Assembly: GCF_900115095.1 (NCBI RefSeq)
Contig: NZ_FOVH01000008.1
Span: forward strand, 248,001 to 312,000
DNA: 64,000 nucleotides
DNA from: Actinomadura madurae
GTDB taxonomy: Bacteria > Actinomycetota > Actinomycetes > Streptosporangiales > Streptosporangiaceae
Reading direction: 5' to 3'
Positions 34,290 to 41,613 of the stretch are shown here, piece by piece. The notes under the pieces were generated by a model that had not been told where the DNA came from, made no database searches, and saw only the letters and a program-made list of their open reading frames with translations. A program made the position numbers and the translations under genes. Every line of letters starts with the position of its first letter. Within the stretch, counting starts at the first letter, position 1.

Positions 34290-35207
34290 CAGAGAAACTC
34301 GACCCAGGCGGCGCGGAAGCTCTTCGGCCAGGTAATCGATCACCGCCGTGATCCGTACCGGCACGTGGTGGACGTCGGCATGCAATGCGTAGACGTCCGC
34401 ACCCGGGGTCGGCACGTCCTCCAGCACACGGACCAGCGATCCCTCCGCCAGGAGGCTTGCGACCTGCCACATCGATCGCATGATGAGTCCTCGCCCCTCG
34501 ATCGCCCACTGCGTCACGACGTCGCCGTCATTGCTCGACAAAGAGCCGTCCACCCGCATGCGGAACTCGTCGGGTCCGTCGCCGAACCGCCAGAGCGCGT
34601 AGTCGCTGTAGTTCTCCCGCAGCACGATGCAGTTGTGGTCGACGAGCTCGTCGACCGACGACGGTCGTCCGTGCTCGGCCAGGTACCGCGGCGACGCGCA
34701 GACCACGCGGCGGTTCTCCGCCAGACGACGCATGCGCAGCGTCGAGTCGTGCGGTGCCCCGACGTGGATCGCCACGTCGAACTCACGACGGTGCGGGCTC
34801 AACGGCAGGGGGGTCGTCGTCAACTGGACGTCGAGCCGCGGGTGCAGAGCACCGAACTCGCCCAGCAGCGGGCCGATGTGCGCCCGCCCCAGACCGAGGG
34901 TCGACTCGACCACGAGCGAGCCCCGCAACTCGGCCGACTGGCCCGTGATCTCGTCCTCAAGCGCCTGGACGTCGACCAGGATCGGGGTGATCCCCTTGGC
35001 CAGGACGGCTCCCTCAGGGGTGAGGACCAGCTTGCGGGTGCCGCGGTGGACCAGGTGCACGCCGAGCCGTCGCTCCATCGCTGCGAGGCGCTTGCTGACG
35101 ACGGGCAACGAGCAGCCGAGCTCGCGCGACGCCGCCGTCAACGTCTCGCTCGCGGCGACCACCGCGAAGAACCGCAGCTCGTCGACCGATCCGGCGACAT
35201 GGACCAC
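34278..35207 (-). CDS. LysR family transcriptional regulator
   Basis: This 309-residue LTTR has an N-terminal winged HTH (ELRFFAVVAASETLTAASRE, then LPVVSKRLAAMERRLGVHL) and a periplasmic-binding-like effector domain. GTG 35207 is chosen because GGAGGT lies five bases upstream and homologous proteins begin just before the HTH; the longer frame has no support. It sits between two operons of opposite direction, the classic position for an LTTR activated by a pathway intermediate. It probably controls both operons and itself. Confidence 0.9.
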   Translation of the reverse strand: MVHVAGSVDELRFFAVVAASETLTAASRELGCSLPVVSKRLAAMERRLGVHLVHRGTRKLVLTPEGAVLAKGITPILVDVQALEDEITGQSAELRGSLVVESTLGLGRAHIGPLLGEFGALHPRLDVQLTTTPLPLSPHRREFDVAIHVGAPHDSTLRMRRLAENRRVVCASPRYLAEHGRPSSVDELVDHNCIVLRENYSDYALWRFGDGPDEFRMRVDGSLSSNDGDVVTQWAIEGRGLIMRSMWQVASLLAEGSLVRVLEDVPTPGADVYALHADVHHVPVRITAVIDYLAEELPRRLGRVSLRER

Positions 35208-35220
35208 GCCGCACCTCCAC

Positions 35221-35237
35221 CTTTCTTGGGGCGAAAG
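35221..35237. promoter_or_regulatory. LysR-type binding site (T-N11-A dyad)
   Basis: CTTTC (35221-35225) and GAAAG (35233-35237) form a dyad around a seven-base centre containing the LTTR T-N11-A pattern. It lies in the 140-base divergent region, 14 bases from the LysR start and about 110 from the rightward operon, as expected for an autoregulatory recognition site. The left arm extends to CACCTTTC. Confidence 0.55.
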
Positions 35238-35347
35238 CCTATCTTGCCGCGAATCGACTAGGCCCCCGGTGCGTCTCTCCGTACGGTGAGGCCGTTCCGG
35301 TCGGACCATCCGCTCCGGCCGCCCCGGTCAGCGAAGGTGGGCTACAG

Positions 35348-36439
35348 GTGACAGGCACATACCGCGTCGCGGTGATCCCCGGCGACGGCATCGGCGTCGA
35401 GGTCGTACCCGAGGGTCTGCGTGCCCTGCACCGGGCCGCCGATCTCTTCGGCTTCACGGTCGAGACCGAGACGTTCGGGTTCGCCAGCGCCGACTACTAC
35501 CTCGCCCACAGCGACATGCTCCCCCCGGACTGGAAGGAGACATTGAGCGGATTCGACGCCATCTTCTTCGGTGCCGTCGGCTGGCCTGACGTCGTGCCCG
35601 ACCACGTCTCACTGTGGGGAAGCCTGCTGAAGTTCCGCCGCGAGTTCGACCAGTACATCAACCTTCGCCCGGTCCGCCTGCTCGAAGGCGTCGTCAGCCC
35701 GCTGCGCGACCGCCTCCCGGCCGACATCGACTTCTACGTCGTGCGCGAGAACACCGAAGGCGAGTACTCCAGCATCGGCGGCCGCATCTTCGACGGCACC
35801 GATCGCGAGACCGTGCTCCAGGAGACCGTGATGACCCGCACCGGGGTGGACCGCGTGCTGCGGTACGCGTTCGACCTCGCCCGCCGTCGGGACAAGAAGC
35901 ACCTGACGTGGGCGACCAAGAGCAACGGCATCTCGATCTCGATGCCGTACTGGGACGAGCGCGCCGAGGCGATGGCCGCCCAGTACCCCGACATCCGCGC
36001 GGACAAGTACCACATCGACATCCTGACCGCGAACTTCGTACTCAAGCCCGACTTGTTCGACGTGGTGGTAGCCAGCAACCTGTTCGGCGACATCCTGTCG
36101 GACCTGGGCCCGGCCTGCGCCGGCACGATCGGCATAGCGCCGAGCGCCAACATCAATCCAGACAGGACGTTCCCCAGCCTGTTCGAGCCGGTCCACGGGT
36201 CCGCGCCGGACATCGCGGGCCAGGGCATCGCCAACCCGGTCGGCCAGATCTGGAGCGCCGCCATGATGCTCGACCACTTCGGCGAGCACCCGGCCGCGGA
36301 GTCGCTCGTCCGCGCCATGGAGTCGGCGCTCGTCGACGACACGGTGGCGAAGACTCCCGACCTCGGTGGCGACGCGACCACCGTCCAGCTCGGCCGCGCG
36401 ATCACCGACCGCATCACGGCCCCGGCGGTCGTGGCGTGA
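35348..36439 (+). CDS. Tartrate/D-malate-type dehydrogenase (isocitrate/isopropylmalate family)
   Basis: This 363-residue beta-decarboxylating dehydrogenase shows IPGDGIGVEVVPEG at the N-terminus, the Arg-containing YINLRPVRLLEGV, ENTEGEYSS, the Tyr/Lys active-site region and the metal/cofactor block SNLFGDILSDLG, then EPVHGSAPDIAG. These match tartrate dehydrogenase/decarboxylase and D-malate dehydrogenase better than LeuB, judged by the GAVGWPDVVPDHVSLWG segment. It oxidises a 2-hydroxydicarboxylate with NAD and Mg/Mn. The GTG start has AAGGTGG upstream. Its stop overlaps the next GTG (GTGA). Confidence 0.88.
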   Translation: MTGTYRVAVIPGDGIGVEVVPEGLRALHRAADLFGFTVETETFGFASADYYLAHSDMLPPDWKETLSGFDAIFFGAVGWPDVVPDHVSLWGSLLKFRREFDQYINLRPVRLLEGVVSPLRDRLPADIDFYVVRENTEGEYSSIGGRIFDGTDRETVLQETVMTRTGVDRVLRYAFDLARRRDKKHLTWATKSNGISISMPYWDERAEAMAAQYPDIRADKYHIDILTANFVLKPDLFDVVVASNLFGDILSDLGPACAGTIGIAPSANINPDRTFPSLFEPVHGSAPDIAGQGIANPVGQIWSAAMMLDHFGEHPAAESLVRAMESALVDDTVAKTPDLGGDATTVQLGRAITDRITAPAVVA

Positions 36440-38064
36440 CCGCGGCGGCGGCACCTTCCCTCGATCCCGTCCGGCTGGAGGTGCAGTGGGACCGGCTGTC
36501 GGCGGCGACCGACGAGGCGGCGTACGCGATGCTGCGGTCGGCGTTCTCGACCATCATCCGCGAGTCGAACGACTACACCGTCGTCGTCATGGACCGGCGC
36601 GGCCGCACGATGGCCGAGACCCGGGCGGGCATCCCCGCCTTCGCGGGACTCGTCGGATCGTTGACCCGGTTGCTGCTCGAACGGATGCCCGCCGGGACCT
36701 GGCGGGACGGCGACTGCGTGATCACCAACGACCCGTGGATCGCGACCGGCCACCTGCCCGACGTCTCGATGATCGCGCCGTTGTTCCACCGCGGCCGGCT
36801 GGTCGGGTTCACCGGTAGCGCCGCCCATCTGCCCGACATCGGCGGCACCGGAGGCCTGAGCACCGACCTGATCGGCGAGGGCGTGCTCATCCCGCCGCTC
36901 CACCTCTACCGGGCCGGAGAGGTGCAGAGCGGGGTCAAGGACCTGCTGCTCGCCAACGTCAGAATGCCCGACCAGGTGTGGGGCGACCTGCAGGCCCAGG
37001 CGACGGCGCATGCCGTGTGCCGTCGTCGCGCGCTGGAGTTCCTGGAGGAGTTCGGCGAGCCCGACTTCGAGCGGTTCGCGGCCGCGGTGCACACGCTGAC
37101 GGACGACGCCATGCGCGCCGCGGTGCGGGCGATCCCCGACGGCAGGTACACGTCGACGGTCGATGCCGACGGCCTGCCGGGCCGGCCGACGCACATCGCG
37201 TGTGCGGTGACCGTGGCCGGCGACTCGATCACGATCGACTACACCGGTACCTCGGCTCAGGTCGACTTCCCGACCAACTGCACGCTCAACTACACGCGCG
37301 CCTATTCGATGTACCCGCTGAAGCTGGTTCTCGATCCCGCCACCCGCACCAACCACGGCTCGTATCTGGCGATGTCGCTCGTCGCCCCGGAGGGCACGAT
37401 CGTCAACCCGCGCTTTCCCGTCCCGGTGATCGCCCGGCATCTGACCGGGCACCTGCTGTCGTGCGCGATCTACCGCGCCCTGGCCCCCGTGCTGCCGGAC
37501 CAGGTCATCGCCGACAGCGGCGGCGCACCGGCCCTTCGCGTCAGGTTCACCGGCCAGGACGACGACGGCCGCCCGTGGGCACTGATGCTGTTCGCGAACG
37601 CCGGCATGGGCGCCTCGGCGCACACCGACGGCCTGTCGACCACGGCTTTCCCCACCAACTCCGGCACCGGGAGCATCGAGGCGATGGAGGCCGCGGCTCC
37701 CTTGCGGATCGTCCGCAAGGGGTTGCGCCGCGACTCCGGCGGTCCCGGGATGTACCGGGGCGGACTCGGGCAGGTGGTCGAGGTCGCCAACCCCACGTCA
37801 CGTCCGGTGCAGGTCGGTCTGCTCGGCGACCGGCAGACCCAGGCGGCCCGCGGTGTGCTGGGCGGCGGTGATGGCGCGACCGCGTCCGCCGTGCTCGGCT
37901 CCGGCGAGATCGTGCCGTTGAAGACCGTGACGACGCTGCCGCCGGGCGAGAGCATCACGATCTCCTTCCCCGGGGGAGGCGGCTATGGCGACCCGGCGTT
38001 GCGCGACCCCGCGGCCCACGCGCATGACGTGGCGATGGGCTACGTCAGCGGGGTGAGCCGATGA
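36436..38064 (+). CDS. Hydantoinase B/oxoprolinase family protein (HyuB)
   Basis: This 542-residue protein of the N-methylhydantoinase B family shows RESNDYTVVVMDRRGR, DCVITNDPWIATGHLPDV, the conserved FTGSAAHLPDIGG and a Gly-rich SFPGGGGYGDP near the C-terminus. HyuB pairs with HyuA for ATP-dependent cleavage of cyclic amides, or, in acetone-carboxylase relatives, for carboxylation. GTG 36436 overlaps the preceding TGA; the much longer open frame upstream is an artefact. It is coupled to hyuA by an ATGA overlap. Confidence 0.9.
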   Translation: MTAAAAPSLDPVRLEVQWDRLSAATDEAAYAMLRSAFSTIIRESNDYTVVVMDRRGRTMAETRAGIPAFAGLVGSLTRLLLERMPAGTWRDGDCVITNDPWIATGHLPDVSMIAPLFHRGRLVGFTGSAAHLPDIGGTGGLSTDLIGEGVLIPPLHLYRAGEVQSGVKDLLLANVRMPDQVWGDLQAQATAHAVCRRRALEFLEEFGEPDFERFAAAVHTLTDDAMRAAVRAIPDGRYTSTVDADGLPGRPTHIACAVTVAGDSITIDYTGTSAQVDFPTNCTLNYTRAYSMYPLKLVLDPATRTNHGSYLAMSLVAPEGTIVNPRFPVPVIARHLTGHLLSCAIYRALAPVLPDQVIADSGGAPALRVRFTGQDDDGRPWALMLFANAGMGASAHTDGLSTTAFPTNSGTGSIEAMEAAAPLRIVRKGLRRDSGGPGMYRGGLGQVVEVANPTSRPVQVGLLGDRQTQAARGVLGGGDGATASAVLGSGEIVPLKTVTTLPPGESITISFPGGGGYGDPALRDPAAHAHDVAMGYVSGVSR

Positions 38065-40100
38065 GCACCCGCATCGGCGTGGACGTGGGCGGAACGTTCA
38101 CCGACCTGTTCCTGCACGATCCCGACCGTGACATCACCTGGACCGGCAAGCTGCCCACCACTCCGCACGCGCCCCACGAGGCGATCGCCGAGGGCATCGC
38201 CCGGATCCTGCGCGAGACGGGAACGCGGCCCGAGGAGGTGACCGGCGTCGTGCACGGCACGACGCTGGTCACCAACACCGTGATCGAGCGAACCGGCGCC
38301 CGCGTGGGCTTCCTGACCACCCGCGGTTTCCGCGACGTGCTGGAGATGGGACAGGAGATCCGGTTCGACACGACAGACCTGTTCGCGCGGCCCGCGCTCC
38401 CGCTGGTCCCGCGCGATATGCGGCTCGAGATCGGCGGCCGGCTGGCGGCCGACGGCTCAGAGATAGAGCCGATCGACGACGCCGAGGTGCTGGCCCGGGC
38501 CAGGGAGCTGAACGATCTCGGCGCGGAGACGCTCGCCGTGTGCCTGATGCACGCCTACGTCGACCCCTCGCACGAACTGCGGGTCCGCGACCTGGTCACC
38601 AAGGTACTGCCGGACCTGCCGGTGACCCTGTCATCGGAGGTCGCGCCCGTCATGCGCGAGTACGAACGAGGCAACACCGCGTGCTTGAACGCGTACGTGC
38701 GGCCGCTGATGGCGGCCTACCTGGACGCCCTGCGGATCGAGCTCACGCGGATGGGCGTGACGGCACCGCTGCGCATCATGCTGTCGGGCGGTGGCATCAC
38801 GACACTCGAACAGGCCAAGGCCTTCCCGATCAGGCTGCTGGAGTCGGGGCCCGCCGCGGGCGCGATCGCGGCCTCGGCCGTCGCCCGCGCGGTCGGCCTT
38901 GAGCGCGTCATCTCGTTCGACATGGGCGGAACGACGGCGAAGATGGCGGTGGTCCACGGCGGCAAGGCGCGGGTCAAGCACGAGTTCGAAGCGGGGCGGG
39001 TCGACAGGTTCAAGCCGGGGTCCGGCCTGCCGGTGCGGTTGACGGTCGTCGACATGATCGAGATCGGCTCCGGCGGCGGCTCCATCGCCCGGCGCGACCC
39101 GCTCGGCCTGCTGAAGGTCGGGCCCCGGAGCGCCGGTTCGGTCCCCGGTCCCGTCGCCTACGGTCGCGGCGGCACCGAAGCGACGGTCACCGATGCGGAC
39201 ACCCGTCTCGGGCTGCTCGACCCGGGCGGGTTCCTCGGCGGTGAGATGCAGCTCGACCTCGACGGCGTCGACGCGTGCCTGCGCGACGACCTGGGTGCCC
39301 GGCTCGGCCTGGACGCCGTCGCCACGGCCATGGGCATCGAGCGCGTCGTCACCGCGAGCATGGCGGCGGCGACCCGCATGCATCTCGCCGAGAAGGGGCT
39401 CGATCCGGGCGACCATGCTCTGATCGCCTTCGGCGGCGCGGGCCCGGTCCACGCGTACGCGCTCGCCAAGTCACTCAAGATCTCACAGCTGGTCGTCCCG
39501 ATGCGAGCCGGAGTGATGTCCGCCTACGGCTTCCTCGTCGCCCCGCCGATGGTCAACGAGGTGCGCAGCCACCACGCGGCCCTGTCCGACGTCGACTGGG
39601 ACCATGTCGGTGCGCTGTACGCCGAGATGGAGGATCAAGCCCGGCGCGTCCTGGAGCCGGACGCCGAGATCACGTTCGCCCGGACGGCCGACATGCGCTA
39701 CGTCGGTCAGGGCTTCGAGATAGAGGTACCCGTCCCCGCATGGCACGTGCCATCGATCCAGCAGTCGTTCACCGGCACGTACGCCTCGATCTTCGGCCGC
39801 GTCGTCGAGAACGGCCAGGCAGAGGTGGTGCGCTGGCGGCTGACTGCGACATCGCCGAGCCACGACGTCCGTCTCGGAGCGGAGCCGTCCGGTGACGATC
39901 CCGTGCGTGGCACGCGAACCGTCCACCTGCCGGATCTCGGTGCGGTCGAAGCGACCGTCTACGACCGGTACGCGCTGACCCCGCGCACCGTGATCACAGG
40001 ACCGGCCGTATTCGAGGAACGGGAGTCGTCGTGTGCCGTAGGCCCCGATGCCACGACGCGGGTGGACGACGACCTCACCCTGATCGTCACGCTGCCCTAG
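38061..40100 (+). CDS. Hydantoinase A/oxoprolinase family protein (HyuA)
   Basis: This 679-residue ATPase subunit has an N-terminal ASKHA-type phosphate loop (IGVDVGGTFTDLFLHD), the HGTTLVTNTVIER block and a second nucleotide motif (ISFDMGGTTAKMAVV). GSGGGSIA and the IAFGGAGPVHAYALAK motif follow. It forms a complex with HyuB. Possible substrates in the family include hydantoins, 5-oxoproline and lactams. With a tartrate-type dehydrogenase alongside, the natural substrate here may be something else. Last gene of the rightward operon, followed by a decayed tRNA repeat. Confidence 0.92.
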   Translation: MSTRIGVDVGGTFTDLFLHDPDRDITWTGKLPTTPHAPHEAIAEGIARILRETGTRPEEVTGVVHGTTLVTNTVIERTGARVGFLTTRGFRDVLEMGQEIRFDTTDLFARPALPLVPRDMRLEIGGRLAADGSEIEPIDDAEVLARARELNDLGAETLAVCLMHAYVDPSHELRVRDLVTKVLPDLPVTLSSEVAPVMREYERGNTACLNAYVRPLMAAYLDALRIELTRMGVTAPLRIMLSGGGITTLEQAKAFPIRLLESGPAAGAIAASAVARAVGLERVISFDMGGTTAKMAVVHGGKARVKHEFEAGRVDRFKPGSGLPVRLTVVDMIEIGSGGGSIARRDPLGLLKVGPRSAGSVPGPVAYGRGGTEATVTDADTRLGLLDPGGFLGGEMQLDLDGVDACLRDDLGARLGLDAVATAMGIERVVTASMAAATRMHLAEKGLDPGDHALIAFGGAGPVHAYALAKSLKISQLVVPMRAGVMSAYGFLVAPPMVNEVRSHHAALSDVDWDHVGALYAEMEDQARRVLEPDAEITFARTADMRYVGQGFEIEVPVPAWHVPSIQQSFTGTYASIFGRVVENGQAEVVRWRLTATSPSHDVRLGAEPSGDDPVRGTRTVHLPDLGAVEATVYDRYALTPRTVITGPAVFEERESSCAVGPDATTRVDDDLTLIVTLP

Positions 40101-40129
40101 GAAGGCCCGAGGGAGTCAGGGGTTCAGGC

Positions 40130-40209
40130 GCGAAGCCCCAACGGGACCCAGGCAAAGCGAAGGGTCCGCGGGGAAGCCGCAAGCGGCGACCACACGGACC
40201 CCAGACCAG
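40130..40209. repeat. Decayed copy of the tRNA-fMet 3' flank
   Basis: About 80 bases match the flank of the two complete tRNA-fMet blocks (for example GCGGCGACCACACGGACCCC), with scattered substitutions and single-base gaps. It continues directly into the tRNA fragment at 40210-40246. Confidence 0.8.
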
Positions 40210-40246
40210 TAGCGGGGGGCAGGATTTGAACCTGCGACCTCTGGGT
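40210..40246 (-). pseudogene. 3' fragment of an initiator tRNA-fMet gene
   Basis: Read on the minus strand, these 37 bases match the two complete tRNA-fMet genes in this window from A38, at the end of the anticodon loop, to A73: the anticodon 3' stem, variable loop, T arm and acceptor 3' strand. One extra C lies in the acceptor stem. The 5' half is absent and the sequence instead enters the stop codon of the FAD oxidoreductase gene. Breakage at the anticodon loop is typical of tRNA attachment sites, but no integrase is present. Confidence 0.85.
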
Positions 40247-41565
40247 CAGGCGGCCGGGCGCAGCGCCCGCGCCATGACGGACGGGCGCATCAGCGCGGGC
40301 GGCGGGTCGAGCAGTCCGATGACGCGGAAGAACCGCTCGGCGACGTCGGCGTCCCGCGCGGCCGCCGCCTGGACGCGGTCGACGTAGGCGTTCATGACGC
40401 GGATCGCGGGGGTGCGCCGCCCCTCGACCTCCGGCATGGACAGGTCGGCGGCGACGGCCATGCGCCACGGGTCGTTCAGCGCCTTGCCGACGGCCCGGAA
40501 GTACCGCCTGGTCAGCCCGCGCGGTCCGTCCTCCAGGCAGCGGCGCAGCACCAGCGCCTCCAGGCAGGCCACGGTCATGCCCTGCGCGTAGATGGGGTTG
40601 AAGCTGCACAGGGCGTCCCCGACGGCGACCAGGCCGGCGGGCAGTCGCCGCACGCGTTCGTAGCGGTTGCGCAGGTCGGACGGGTACCGGTGCGCGGCGA
40701 TCCCGCCGAGCGGCTCCGCGGCGCGGATCGCCTCGAACACCTCCGGCGGCGCGAGGGTCCGCACGAAGGCCAGGAAGCCCTCCTCGTCCGTGGGCGGCCG
40801 GTTCGCGCCGTCCAGCCCCGCGACGGTGAGCAGGTGCCGGTCGCCCTCGACGGCGACCATCGCCATGCCGCGCGGCCGGCCGGGCCGCGGGCCGACGACG
40901 ACGGCCTTGCCCGCGGCGACGGTGTCCAGCGGGAGCCGGACGGGCCGGGTGGCGTAGGCGACCCCGACCTTGATCTCCTCCCGCGGGACGGGCCCGTGCC
41001 CGAGCCGCTCCAGCCAGTGCCGGGCGCGCCCGGCCCGTCCCATCGCGTCGACGACCAGGTCGGCGCGGATCTCCTCGGCGGCGGCGCCGGGCGTCCGCGG
41101 CATCACCTGGACGCCGGTGACGCGGCCCGGCGGCGCGGTGAGCAGCCCGACGACGTCGCGCCCCTCGGCGACCCGGACGCCGGGCAGCGCCTCGACCCGC
41201 TCGCGGACGACGCCCTCCAGCAGCGGCCGGCTCGCCTGGACCGCCCGCTCCGCGCCGGGGCGCCGGGTGAGGGCGTGCCCGCCGAGGGTGAAGCGGTGGT
41301 CGACGCCGGGGTCGGCGACGACGGCGCCGCGGCCGATGAGCTCCGCCTCGACGCCGGGCAGGAGGTCCTCCAGGACCCGCTGCCCGCGCGGCAGCAGGAT
41401 GTGGGCGTGCCTGCCCTGCGGGACTCCCCTGCGGCAGGCTCCCGCCGCGCTCTGGTCGCGTTCCACCAGCGTGACCCGTTCATAGGCCCCGGCCAGGACG
41501 CGGGCCGCGAGCAGCCCCGCCATTCCGGCTCCGAGCACCACCGCGTGTTCTCCGATGCTTCGCAT
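40246..41565 (-). CDS. FAD-dependent oxidoreductase (PHBH/geranylgeranyl-reductase-like)
   Basis: This 439-residue flavoprotein has the N-terminal dinucleotide motif VVLGAGMAGLLAARVL, an internal DLVVDAMGR (DG-like) motif and the C-terminal GDALCSFNPIYAQGM, which matches the GD motif of the para-hydroxybenzoate hydroxylase fold. It may be a monooxygenase or a prenyl reductase. The stop codon is formed exactly where the truncated tRNA begins, so the last residues may differ from the ancestral gene. It lies 48 bases downstream of a large ATPase regulator on the same strand and may be its target. Confidence 0.83.
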   Translation of the reverse strand: MRSIGEHAVVLGAGMAGLLAARVLAGAYERVTLVERDQSAAGACRRGVPQGRHAHILLPRGQRVLEDLLPGVEAELIGRGAVVADPGVDHRFTLGGHALTRRPGAERAVQASRPLLEGVVRERVEALPGVRVAEGRDVVGLLTAPPGRVTGVQVMPRTPGAAAEEIRADLVVDAMGRAGRARHWLERLGHGPVPREEIKVGVAYATRPVRLPLDTVAAGKAVVVGPRPGRPRGMAMVAVEGDRHLLTVAGLDGANRPPTDEEGFLAFVRTLAPPEVFEAIRAAEPLGGIAAHRYPSDLRNRYERVRRLPAGLVAVGDALCSFNPIYAQGMTVACLEALVLRRCLEDGPRGLTRRYFRAVGKALNDPWRMAVAADLSMPEVEGRRTPAIRVMNAYVDRVQAAAARDADVAERFFRVIGLLDPPPALMRPSVMARALRPAA

Positions 41566-41613
41566 CTCGTGCCTCCCGTTGTCCGATGAGGCGACGATGC
41601 GGCGGCCCGCTGT

